A DNA stretch of 11,357 nt, from contig CAZXBB010000170.1 of NCBI GenBank assembly GCA_964638815.1, positions 1 through 11,357 of the forward strand. The letters run 5' to 3'. Source of the stretch: CAZXBB01 sp964638815. GTDB lineage: Bacteria > Planctomycetota > Phycisphaerae > Phycisphaerales > SM1A02. Every line of letters begins with the position of its first letter. Within the stretch, counting starts at the first letter, position 1. The notes beneath the pieces were generated by a model. The model saw only the letters and a program-made list of their open reading frames with translations, ran no database searches and was not told where the DNA came from. Below are positions 6,444 through 11,357 of the stretch, piece by piece. A program made the position numbers and the translations under genes.

Positions 6444-7742
6444 ATGAACCCCATGAATCACAACTGCCTCTCCGGCACCGCGATCGCCGCGGCGCTTGTC
6501 CTGAGCGGCAACGCGCTTGCCCAGTTCAACTTCAGCGGCACGAACTACGCCACCGGCACCCAGCCCAGCGGCGTCGCCACCGGCGACTTCGACGGCGACG
6601 GCGACGTGGACCTCGCCACGGCCGTTGACAAACCCGATCGCAGCGTCGTGCTGCTCAACGACGGCACCGGCGCGTACAGCCTCGGCCCGTCGTCCGTCCT
6701 GCCCAACTCCTCGAGCCCGCAGGACCTCATCGCCGGCCGTCTCGACGCCGACGGCGACGTGGACCTGGCCGTCGCGCTCCGCGACCCACAGGGCGCGGTC
6801 GTCATCATGTCCAACAACGGCGCCGGGACCTTCGTGTCGGCCGGCACCTTCGCCGTGCAGGAGCGTCCCCGCGGCCTCTCCATCGCCGACATCGACGGTG
6901 ACGGCGACATGGACCTCGCGGTCGCGAACCGCGACAGCAACTCGGCCAGCGTGCTCATCAACAACGGCGCGGGCGGCTTTGCCGTCACGAGCGTGGCGGT
7001 CGGCGGCGAGACCCGCGCGACGACCTTCATCGACATCGACGGCGACGGAGACCTCGACCTCGCCGTGACCGATAGCGACGGGCGTCGCGTCGTCCTCTTC
7101 ACGAACAGCGGCGGCAGCTTCGCGCTGTCCGGCTCGCTCTCCGTCGGCGGGCAGGTTCGTCCCGACGGGATCACGAGCGCCGACCTGGACGCCGACGGCA
7201 ACGACGACCTCGCCGTGGCCACCAGCGACCAGACGCTCGGCATCGCGCGGGCGACGATCTTCCTCAACACGGTCGGCGACTTCAACGGCCCCTTCAACTA
7301 CGCGACCGGCGGGAGCAACACCTCCGGCATCCGCGCCGCGGACTTCGACTGCGACGGGCTGATCGACATCGCCACGAGCAACCAGGACTCCAACAACGTC
7401 TCGCTGCTCCGCAACACCGGCGGCGGCGTGTTCGGCGCTGCACAGCTCATGGCCGCGGGCACGAATCCCGACGAGATCGCCATCGCGGATCTCGACGGCG
7501 ACGGCGACGCGGATCTCGCGACCGCGAACCGCGACTCGAACAACCTGTCGGTCCTCATCAACGGCACGTGCACGGCCGGCGTCCCCGGCGACGCGAACGG
7601 CGACGGCGTCGTGAACTTCGGCGACATCCTCGCCGTGCTCGGCGCCTGGGGCGACTGCCCGGGCTGCCCCGAGGATCTCAACGGCGACGGCGTCGTGAGC
7701 TTCGCGGACATTCTCATCGTCCTCGGCAACTGGACGGTCTGA
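6444..7742 (+). CDS. Secreted VCBS/FG-GAP seven-bladed propeller with dockerin-like tail
   Basis: A 432-aa secreted protein. A signal peptide (residues 1-26, cleaved after NALA) is followed by seven repeats of about 50 residues, each centred on an aspartate-rich calcium loop: DFDGDGDVDL (about 49), DADGDVDL (101), DIDGDGDMDL (149), DIDGDGDLDL (197), DLDADGNDDL (247), DFDCDGLIDI (300) and DLDGDGDADL (349). Seven such FG-GAP/VCBS repeats predict one complete beta-propeller, usually an extracellular binding domain. The tail (about 370-432) has two EF-hand-like repeats (GDANGDGVVNFGDILAVLGA and DLNGDGVVSFADILIVLGNW), the same type as in the upstream subtilisin, so the two proteins probably share an export or anchoring route. 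GGAG at 6433-6436, 7 bp before the ATG at 6444, decides the start over the longer frame open from 6336, which runs back into the repeat element. The ligand is unknown. Confidence 0.9.
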   Translation: MNPMNHNCLSGTAIAAALVLSGNALAQFNFSGTNYATGTQPSGVATGDFDGDGDVDLATAVDKPDRSVVLLNDGTGAYSLGPSSVLPNSSSPQDLIAGRLDADGDVDLAVALRDPQGAVVIMSNNGAGTFVSAGTFAVQERPRGLSIADIDGDGDMDLAVANRDSNSASVLINNGAGGFAVTSVAVGGETRATTFIDIDGDGDLDLAVTDSDGRRVVLFTNSGGSFALSGSLSVGGQVRPDGITSADLDADGNDDLAVATSDQTLGIARATIFLNTVGDFNGPFNYATGGSNTSGIRAADFDCDGLIDIATSNQDSNNVSLLRNTGGGVFGAAQLMAAGTNPDEIAIADLDGDGDADLATANRDSNNLSVLINGTCTAGVPGDANGDGVVNFGDILAVLGAWGDCPGCPEDLNGDGVVSFADILIVLGNWTV

Positions 7743-7797
7743 CCGGCGGCTCGCACCCGCGACGACTCCTGACTCGACTCCTTTTCCCCCTCCTTTC

Positions 7798-7830
7798 GCC
7801 CGCCGGCCGACGGCGGGCATTTTCCTTTTT
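7798..7830 (+). terminator. Intrinsic terminator of the propeller gene
   Basis: GCCCGCCG (7798-7805), loop GCCGA, CGGCGGGC (7811-7818), then ATTTTCCTTTTTG. A perfect 8-bp GC stem, 5-nt loop and T-rich run make this a textbook Rho-independent terminator 55 bp after the stop codon. Confidence 0.85.
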
Positions 7831-7907
7831 GTGGTGCGGGCGTCCTCGCCTGCACTGAGCACTGCCGGAACGCCCGGTGCAGGCGAGACGCCCGCACCAC
7901 AAGGAAA
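7821..7907. repeat. Long inverted repeat next to the terminator
   Basis: The left arm at 7829-7855 (TTGTGGTGCGGGCGTC, an extra C, then TCGCCTGCAC) is matched by its complement at 7877-7902, with only that one inserted base unpaired. Outer TTTCC (7821-7825) pairs with GGAAA (7903-7907) across three bulged T bases. The loop is about 21 nt. Its arms partly share the T-run of the terminator at 7798-7830. The GTGCAGGCGAGACGCCCGCACCAC style of arm is one I associate with dispersed REP-like palindromes in planctomycetes and their relatives. It is non-coding. Confidence 0.85.
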
Positions 7908-7923
7908 CGGGGCGGCCGCCACC

Positions 7924-7952
7924 TTGGCCCTCGCGTCGGCCGCGTGTATAGT
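7924..7952 (+). promoter_or_regulatory. Promoter of tRNA-Ile
   Basis: TTGGCC (7924-7929, 4 of 6) and TATAGT (7947-7952, 5 of 6) are separated by 17 bp. The tRNA begins 13 bp after the -10 element, so the transcript would start about 6 nt before the mature 5' end. The gene therefore has its own promoter rather than depending on an rRNA operon. Confidence 0.65.
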
Positions 7953-7965
7953 TCCGGGTCACGAG

Positions 7966-8039
7966 GGGCTAGTAGCTCAGTTGGCTAGAGCGCACCCCTG
8001 ATAAGGGTGAGGTCGGTGGTTCGAGTCCACTCTGGCCCA
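7966..8039 (+). tRNA. tRNA-Ile (anticodon GAT)
   Basis: A full cloverleaf: acceptor GGGCTAG (7966-7972) with CTGGCCC (8032-8038, one G-U pair), D-arm GCTC/GAGC (7975-7978 with 7988-7991), anticodon stem CACCC/GGGTG around loop CTGATAA (7998-8004, anticodon GAT at 8000-8002), variable loop AGGTC, and T-arm GGTGG/CCACT around TTCGAGT. The discriminator base is A (8039). CCA is not encoded, so it must be added enzymatically. The gene stands alone instead of in a 16S-23S spacer. Its 3' half is the integration site of the element to the right, and the integrase stop codon lies within its acceptor stem on the other strand. Confidence 0.97.
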
Positions 8040-9285
8040 TCCCCGCAGCCCCGTGGCCGTTGCACGGGGCTGCGTCTTTGCGCAAGGAACGGCACGTGGC
8101 GGGGTTACCGTTTTGCCCCGGAACGGCGTGCGCTCCGTTGCCTCCCGGTGCGTGCGCGTGCTGCAGCGCATTCTGCAGCGCGCTGTCCCCCGCCGCACGC
8201 GCGAAGTAGTCATCCGTGATCTGGAGATAGTGCTTGACCGCGACCTGGACGCTGTTGCCGATCCACGCGGTCACGACGTGCGACGGGAAGCTGTCCGCGA
8301 GTTCCGTCTCGCGTGTGGCCCGGAGATTCTGCCAGGGCTTGGGCCACGGGTTCAGACCCGCTTTCCGGATGATCTTCAGGAGTCGGGTCCGCAGGTTCAC
8401 GCCCGCGGCGCGATACGTTGTGATGCAGTACTCCGCTCCCGCCGGCGCGTGTTCGAACGCTTCGAGAAGGTACGGACGCAGCTCGGGGAAGATGGGGACG
8501 ACCCGGCTTTCCTTGCCTTCGTAGTGCGCGGTCTTGGGGCTGGTGACCGTGAACCGTCCGCCCTGCCAGTCGATGTCGGACCACCGAAGCCCGAGCACCT
8601 CCGACGGCACACGCAGGCCGCCGTAGCGACCGAGGGCGAAGAGCAGCCGCCACTCGGCATCGGGGCAGGCCTCGAGCACCCGGGCGGCCTCTCCCTCGCT
8701 GACGAAGTAGAGGCGTCGCGCGTTGCCCTTGACCGTGGCGGTCAGGCCGGCGAACGGATTCTCGGCGATCAGGCGGTGCCGGACCGCGTTGCCCATGAGC
8801 TGCTTGGCGATCCCGCACGTGCGGCGGACGGTGTTCTCGGCGAGCCCGCGACCCAGCAGGCTCACCCGCCATCGCTCCGCATCCCCGGGTGTGATGTCCT
8901 CGAGCGGCTTGTCGGCTCCGAAGTAGTGGAGCAGGTGCTTACGGGCCCGGCGATAGACCGTGGCTGTGGTCGCCTTCACGTCGGTCCGGGCCGCGATGTA
9001 CTCGTCGATGAACGGACCGAGTGCGATCCGACGCCGCGGCTGGACGAGTCCGACGGCCGCCAGACGGTCGTGGAGCGCATCATCGAGTTCACGGAGCCAT
9101 TCGCTCGTCTCGCGGGCGACCGTGTGCCCGGTGATGGTCGCGGCGAGCAGATCCTCGACCTTCACCCGGACCGCCTCGGCCTGGCGCATCGAGACCTTCC
9201 CGAGCCGGACCGACCGTCGCCGCTTGTCCGCAGCGATGAACTGAATCAGCCGTCGTCCGCCGTCCTGTGTGGTGATACTCGCCAT
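7969..9285 (-). CDS. Tyrosine recombinase (integrase) reading into tRNA-Ile
   Basis: A 438-aa site-specific recombinase that would join element and chromosome at the tRNA. An N-terminal arm-binding part (1-85) is followed by a SAM-like core-binding domain (about 88-175; FIDEYIAAR, TVYRRARKHLLHYFGA) and the catalytic domain (about 190-365). Visible active-site residues are Arg225 (GGLR), Lys251 (SPK), Arg322 (QNLR) and the nucleophile Tyr353 (KHYLQ). Two usual histidines are replaced: box II H by Gln319, and the later GH position by Asn344 (WIGNS). I recall this pattern as common in planctomycete integrases. After about residue 375 the tail is low in complexity, and residues 416-438 are encoded by the antisense strand of the tRNA, with stop at 7969-7971. 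The ATG at 9285 follows a possible small ORF by 4 bp. Only GAGGG, about 13 bp upstream, resembles a ribosome binding site. Confidence 0.92.
   Translation of the reverse strand: MASITTQDGGRRLIQFIAADKRRRSVRLGKVSMRQAEAVRVKVEDLLAATITGHTVARETSEWLRELDDALHDRLAAVGLVQPRRRIALGPFIDEYIAARTDVKATTATVYRRARKHLLHYFGADKPLEDITPGDAERWRVSLLGRGLAENTVRRTCGIAKQLMGNAVRHRLIAENPFAGLTATVKGNARRLYFVSEGEAARVLEACPDAEWRLLFALGRYGGLRVPSEVLGLRWSDIDWQGGRFTVTSPKTAHYEGKESRVVPIFPELRPYLLEAFEHAPAGAEYCITTYRAAGVNLRTRLLKIIRKAGLNPWPKPWQNLRATRETELADSFPSHVVTAWIGNSVQVAVKHYLQITDDYFARAAGDSALQNALQHAHAPGGNGAHAVPGQNGNPATCRSLRKDAAPCNGHGAAGMGQSGLEPPTSPLSGVRSSQLSY
7998..8040. other. Inferred attachment site (att) in the tRNA 3' half
   Basis: The integrase gene abuts and overlaps the 3' end of an intact tRNA, the standard arrangement for elements that insert into tRNA genes and rebuild the gene on integration. 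The crossover core usually lies between the anticodon loop and the 3' end, hence this range. The exact core cannot be defined because the matching direct repeat at the far end of the element is outside the window; I saw no copy of the tRNA 3' end between 8040 and 11357. Confidence 0.5.
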
Positions 9286-9289
9286 CGAT

Positions 9290-9466
9290 TCAGATCGCCC
9301 TCAAGGCGCCACCATGGACGCTCCGTGGGGCCGAGAGATCAAGCGGATTCCGGGGCGGATCGTGAGAACTCTGGCCACGTGGCCCGCCGTGTTGGCCCGT
9401 GTGGCCGGATCCGGGCGTCAGGGCGGCCCGGGCGCGGATGGTGGCGAGCCTCGAGGTCCGGTGCAT
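9290..9466 (-). CDS. Possible small ORF between primase and integrase
   Basis: A 58-aa frame beginning at ATG 9466, which overlaps the primase-polymerase stop as TGATG, and ending 4 bp before the integrase start. The tight packing matches the rest of the leftward operon, which is the main reason to list it. The peptide (starts MHRTSRLATIRARAALTPG) is rich in Arg, Gly, Pro and Ser, lacks a hydrophobic core and resembles nothing I know. Third-position G+C is high in the first half and drops in the second. The alternative is an untranslated spacer of about 180 bp. Confidence 0.3.
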   Translation of the reverse strand: MHRTSRLATIRARAALTPGSGHTGQHGGPRGQSSHDPPRNPLDLSAPRSVHGGALRAI

Positions 9467-10644
9467 CACGCGTCCCCCGCCAGATACCGGTAGCGGCTGG
9501 CCGGATTCCCTGCGCGACCCGGCCGCCCGCGTTTGGTGCACATGATCACCTCATCACGCTCGAGTCCCTTGAGAACTCGATCCGCTCGGCTCCGACGTTT
9601 CCGCCACTCGACGTCGTTCGTGCACTCGCCGTAGAGAATCGTCGCCGCCTGGCCGCACGAGAGTGAGAAATCACGATCGCCGACGATCAATTGCATCTGT
9701 GCGCATGTCGCGACCAGACGCTGCACCGGTTTGCTGTCGTATGCGAGTGCCGCCGTGGGTTTCGGGGCCTTCATCGCGAGAGCGAGCGCGTCGGCGGCCA
9801 TGTCACCGAGAGGGAGCCAAGCTCTTTCGAAGGCGCGCGTGAACGCGAACCATGTCGTATCGAAGTCCTTCGTGCCGACGATTGGCAAGGCCCGGTCAAA
9901 CCACTTACGCACGACCGGCTTGAGATCCCGTAGGGGACCAGACCCGCGGCCCAGATTGAACTTTAGGCCACGTGCGAGCTCGAGCAGGCACTGCTCACGT
10001 TCCCCCTCCCGCGCGGGTTGTGTCCGCGCGATCAGTTCCTCCACGCTGCGTACAGAGCGTGCAGAGACGACAGAGAGCGCAGAAGCCATCTCTGTGATCT
10101 CTGCACTCTCTGTACGGCCCCCCGCGCCGCGAGCGAGACCGATTGCGAACGGGTCGCCGTGGGGGATCGGTCCTCGAGGCAGCGGCACCTCCCACTCGTA
10201 GCGATGACCGTTCGGGTGCAGGGATGGAGGGAGGAGGCTGTAGACGCCGTTATACCGGAGCTCACCGTCGCCCAGCTTCTTGTAGCACGGCGACCCGCAG
10301 CGAGCAGCGATGTTCTCGGGATCAGCCGTGAAATAGACGTGCCCACCTCTGCCGGTTCTGACCGCCGGATACAGGTCGGAGATCTCGGACCACTCGACCG
10401 CCCACCGCTCGTAGCCCTCCGGCTCGTCGAAGTCACGACAGACGAGGTTCCCACTGATGGGGCCGCAAATGACCGCGATGCCGTCGACGTCGTCCGGAGT
10501 GAACCATTCGGCGATCATCTCGTCGGTCGGTCGGTTGGTCGCGTACGGCTTCCACGATGGGATGGCGGGGTGTTTGCCCCTCGTGGGAATCACGCTGAAG
10601 CCGAGACTGGCGTAGCCGCGGGCCACCTCGATGAGCGAGGTCAT
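9466..10644 (-). CDS. Bifunctional DNA primase-polymerase (Prim-Pol)
   Basis: A 392-aa protein. Residues about 5-170 form an AEP-type Prim-Pol domain: LARGYASLG-like start (IEVARGYASLGFSVIP), metal-binding Asp71 and Asp73 in CRDFDEPEG, His102 in GRGGHVYF, then GELRYNGVYSLLPPSLHPNG with HRYEW at about 147-151. Glu128 sits where a third Asp is often found. Such enzymes prime and copy DNA for plasmids and phages. Residues 178-199 are encoded by a large palindrome that acts as the linker. Residues 200-392 form a helical C-terminal part ending in a winged-helix-like basic region (WRKRRSRADRVLKGLERDEV). There is no helicase domain and none elsewhere in the window. ATG 10644 overlaps the HTH gene stop as ATGA, so I prefer it to the start 12 codons upstream. 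The stop overlaps the following small ORF. The likely role is replication of the excised element. Confidence 0.88.
   Translation of the reverse strand: MTSLIEVARGYASLGFSVIPTRGKHPAIPSWKPYATNRPTDEMIAEWFTPDDVDGIAVICGPISGNLVCRDFDEPEGYERWAVEWSEISDLYPAVRTGRGGHVYFTADPENIAARCGSPCYKKLGDGELRYNGVYSLLPPSLHPNGHRYEWEVPLPRGPIPHGDPFAIGLARGAGGRTESAEITEMASALSVVSARSVRSVEELIARTQPAREGEREQCLLELARGLKFNLGRGSGPLRDLKPVVRKWFDRALPIVGTKDFDTTWFAFTRAFERAWLPLGDMAADALALAMKAPKPTAALAYDSKPVQRLVATCAQMQLIVGDRDFSLSCGQAATILYGECTNDVEWRKRRSRADRVLKGLERDEVIMCTKRGRPGRAGNPASRYRYLAGDA
10050..10115. repeat. 26-bp-arm palindrome inside the primase coding region
   Basis: The arms at 10050-10075 and 10090-10115 are inverted repeats matching at 23 of 26 positions, beginning GTACAGAG and containing GTGCAGAGA, with a 14-nt loop. 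The palindrome is rich in CAGAG/CTCTG words, unlike the flanking coding sequence, and encodes residues 178-199 of the primase (TESAEITEMASALSVVSARS) without breaking the frame. It falls exactly between the Prim-Pol domain and the C-terminal domain. This looks like an in-frame insertion of a mobile palindrome. Confidence 0.85.
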
Positions 10645-10889
10645 CGCCCGTTCGCCCGCTTCGCTCTGATCCGATCCCATTCGTCACGAGGCGGCCCACC
10701 GGCGGCGAGCCACTCCTCCAACTCGGCCCGGATCCACCGCACGGAGCGGTTCAGGCGGATCGGGCGCGGGAGGCGACCGCATGAATCGAGCGCGCCCAGG
10801 TGGCGTAGCGAGATTCCAAGGAGCGAGGCTGCTTCGCGGGGACGAAGGGCCAAGCGTTCCGATTCACTTCGGATGTTCTTTGTGTGCAT
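10641..10889 (-). CDS. AlpA/excisionase-like helix-turn-helix protein
   Basis: An 82-aa DNA-binding protein. Residues about 13-63 form a MerR-like winged helix-turn-helix of the AlpA/HTH_17 type (LALRPREAASLLGISLRHLG, then a wing with RLPRPIRLN and the closing WIRAELEEWLAAGG). Proteins of this type direct excision with a tyrosine recombinase or regulate the operon. The start at ATG 10889 gives the usual length; a longer frame to 11021 would run through the 10-bp repeat array and is rejected. The ribosome binding site is weak (GCGGGT directly upstream). The stop overlaps the primase ATG as ATGA, so the two are co-translated. The likely binding site is the repeat array at 10932-10981, about 45 bp upstream of the start. 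Confidence 0.85.
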   Translation of the reverse strand: MHTKNIRSESERLALRPREAASLLGISLRHLGALDSCGRLPRPIRLNRSVRWIRAELEEWLAAGGPPRDEWDRIRAKRANGR

Positions 10890-11146
10890 ACCCGCATCAT
10901 TCGGCGGGCCTCGGCATTGTCCAGAGGCTACTGCGCGAGTTGCGCTGAGTTGGCGCGAGTTCGCGCGAGTTCGCGCCACTTTTTGGCCCACCGATGCGCC
11001 ACCGGGCGGCGCTCGAGGCACGAGCGGAAGGTGTCATGCGTCAAGCGCGGCCTCGATAGGCTCCACAACCGATCTGGCCATTACTACTGAGGGTGATCAG
11101 CGCTTTGGGTTATCGGAATCGGTAGGGGTCGATAGAATCTGCACCC
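10890..11146. other. Divergent intergenic control region
   Basis: This 257-bp non-coding stretch separates the leftward HTH-primase-integrase genes from a rightward gene. It contains the 10-bp array, then about 160 bp without other repeats that I can detect. For the rightward gene, TTATCG (11110-11115), a 17-bp spacer and TAGAAT (11133-11138, 5 of 6) form a fair promoter whose start would fall about at the GTG at 11147, implying a leaderless transcript. For the leftward genes I see no convincing -35/-10 pair. Confidence 0.45.
10932..10981. repeat. Tandem 10-bp repeat array (iteron or operator)
   Basis: Five consecutive 10-bp units: TGCGCGAGTT, GCGCTGAGTT, GGCGCGAGTT, CGCGCGAGTT and a degenerate CGCGCCACTT. 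The consensus is NGCGCGAGTT. The 10-bp period would place each site on the same face of the helix. The array is followed by CTTTTTGG and lies between the HTH gene and the divergent membrane gene, just upstream of a replication gene. It may be an origin (iterons), an operator for the HTH protein, or integrase/excisionase arm sites. Confidence 0.8.
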
Positions 11147-11357
11147 GTGCCCGCGCTGCCAGATTATCCCCAGCCGAACGATCCGGTTGAGACGGCAAAG
11201 ATCCTGCTCGATCAGCAGCGGCTGCTCTTGCAGGATCAGATCGGCCTCGCCGACGGACTCCGGGCCGCCCGAAGAACGTCCATCTCGCTGCTCCTGATCC
11301 TGCTTGGGCTTGGTCTGTTCAAACTCGACACGTTCACCGATCTCGACCGGATCGGCC
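11147..11357 (+). CDS. Small membrane protein, 3' end beyond window
   Basis: An open frame from GTG 11147 (VPALPDYPQPNDPVETAK...) continues without a stop to the window edge, 70 codons. The first 44 or so residues are polar and helical (ILLDQQRLLLQDQIGLADGL, probably amphipathic), followed by one clear membrane segment at about residues 46-60 (SISLLLILLGLGLF) and then an acidic stretch. There is no obvious Shine-Dalgarno sequence; the promoter at 11110-11138 would start transcription close to the GTG. It is divergent from the integrase operon, so it may be cargo of the element. I do not recognise the family, and the missing C-terminus may hold the informative domain. Confidence 0.6.
   Translation, partial: MPALPDYPQPNDPVETAKILLDQQRLLLQDQIGLADGLRAARRTSISLLLILLGLGLFKLDTFTDLDRIG

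Larger units (their letters stand above)
8040..11357. mobile_element. Integrative element in tRNA-Ile, left part only
   Basis: This region carries a tyrosine recombinase next to the tRNA, a primase-polymerase, an AlpA-like HTH protein, a 10-bp repeat array and the start of a divergent membrane-protein gene. Order and strand (recombinase last in a leftward operon ending at the att site) fit a small integrative plasmid, phage satellite or genomic island. No capsid, terminase or conjugation gene is visible, so the type is undecided. G+C falls noticeably from about 9.5 kb onward compared with the left half, which supports acquisition by transfer. Confidence 0.8.

Noticed and set aside
5987..6454. 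Minus-strand frames over 5884-6454 as small genes
   Set aside because: Their peptides are simply translations of the two inverted-repeat copies, with the same phrase appearing twice.
4383..7922. An 1179-codon open frame on the minus strand
   Set aside because: It is antisense to two clear secreted-protein genes and runs through both inverted-repeat elements and the terminator. The apparent repeats in its translation mirror the calcium loops of the propeller gene.
8053..9666. A 537-codon open frame on the plus strand
   Set aside because: It is antisense to the integrase, whose catalytic residues are clear, and has no recognisable domain.

Overview
This is a very GC-rich window (about 70% G+C on the left, visibly lower from about 9.5 kb on the right). 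It most likely comes from a planctomycete, probably of the Phycisphaerae type. The evidence is two secreted proteins that each end in a pair of short calcium-loop repeats with an LGxWG/LGNW ending (the 'GC-type dockerin' tail common in that group), an ECF sigma factor next to a TPR-CHAT protease, and an integrase with QNLR and WIGNS in its active-site boxes. The taxonomic call is inference from protein style, as no marker gene is present.

Layout, left to right. Positions 1-298 hold four copies of a 25-bp direct repeat and a good promoter. Positions 299-5990 form a regulatory and proteolytic block: an ECF sigma factor, then after 135 bp three genes joined by ATGA start/stop overlaps. These encode an anti-sigma-like protein, a 949-aa TPR-CHAT (caspase-like) protease with an intact His/Cys pair, and a secreted subtilisin (S8) with an intact Asp/His/Ser triad and a dockerin-like tail. 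Positions 5991-6443 hold two copies of a large inverted-repeat element and a hairpin that could hide the ribosome binding site of the next gene. That gene (6444-7742) encodes a secreted protein predicted to be a seven-bladed VCBS/FG-GAP propeller with the same tail. A strong intrinsic terminator, a second long inverted repeat and a promoter lead into tRNA-Ile(GAT) at 7966-8039.

From the tRNA rightward the DNA is an integrated mobile element. A tyrosine recombinase is encoded convergently with the tRNA and its last 23 codons are read from the antisense strand of the tRNA. Upstream of it, on the same strand, are a possible 58-aa ORF, a primase-polymerase and an AlpA-like HTH protein, all overlapping or within 4 bp. 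The block is preceded by a tandem array of 10-bp repeats that could be an origin or operator. A divergent gene for a small membrane protein starts at 11147 and runs off the window. The far end of the element is not present.

The most interesting unit is the sigma / anti-sigma-like / TPR-CHAT / subtilisin cluster. It has the same kinds of part as the protease arm of type III-E CRISPR (TPR-CHAT protease, cleaved regulator, RpoE-like sigma), but there is no CRISPR array or Cas7-11 in view. A working model, which is inference only, is that the TPR-CHAT protein senses a signal and cleaves the anti-sigma-like partner, freeing the sigma factor, while the secreted subtilisin acts outside the cytoplasm. 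A second striking feature is a 26-bp-arm palindrome sitting in frame inside the primase-polymerase gene.
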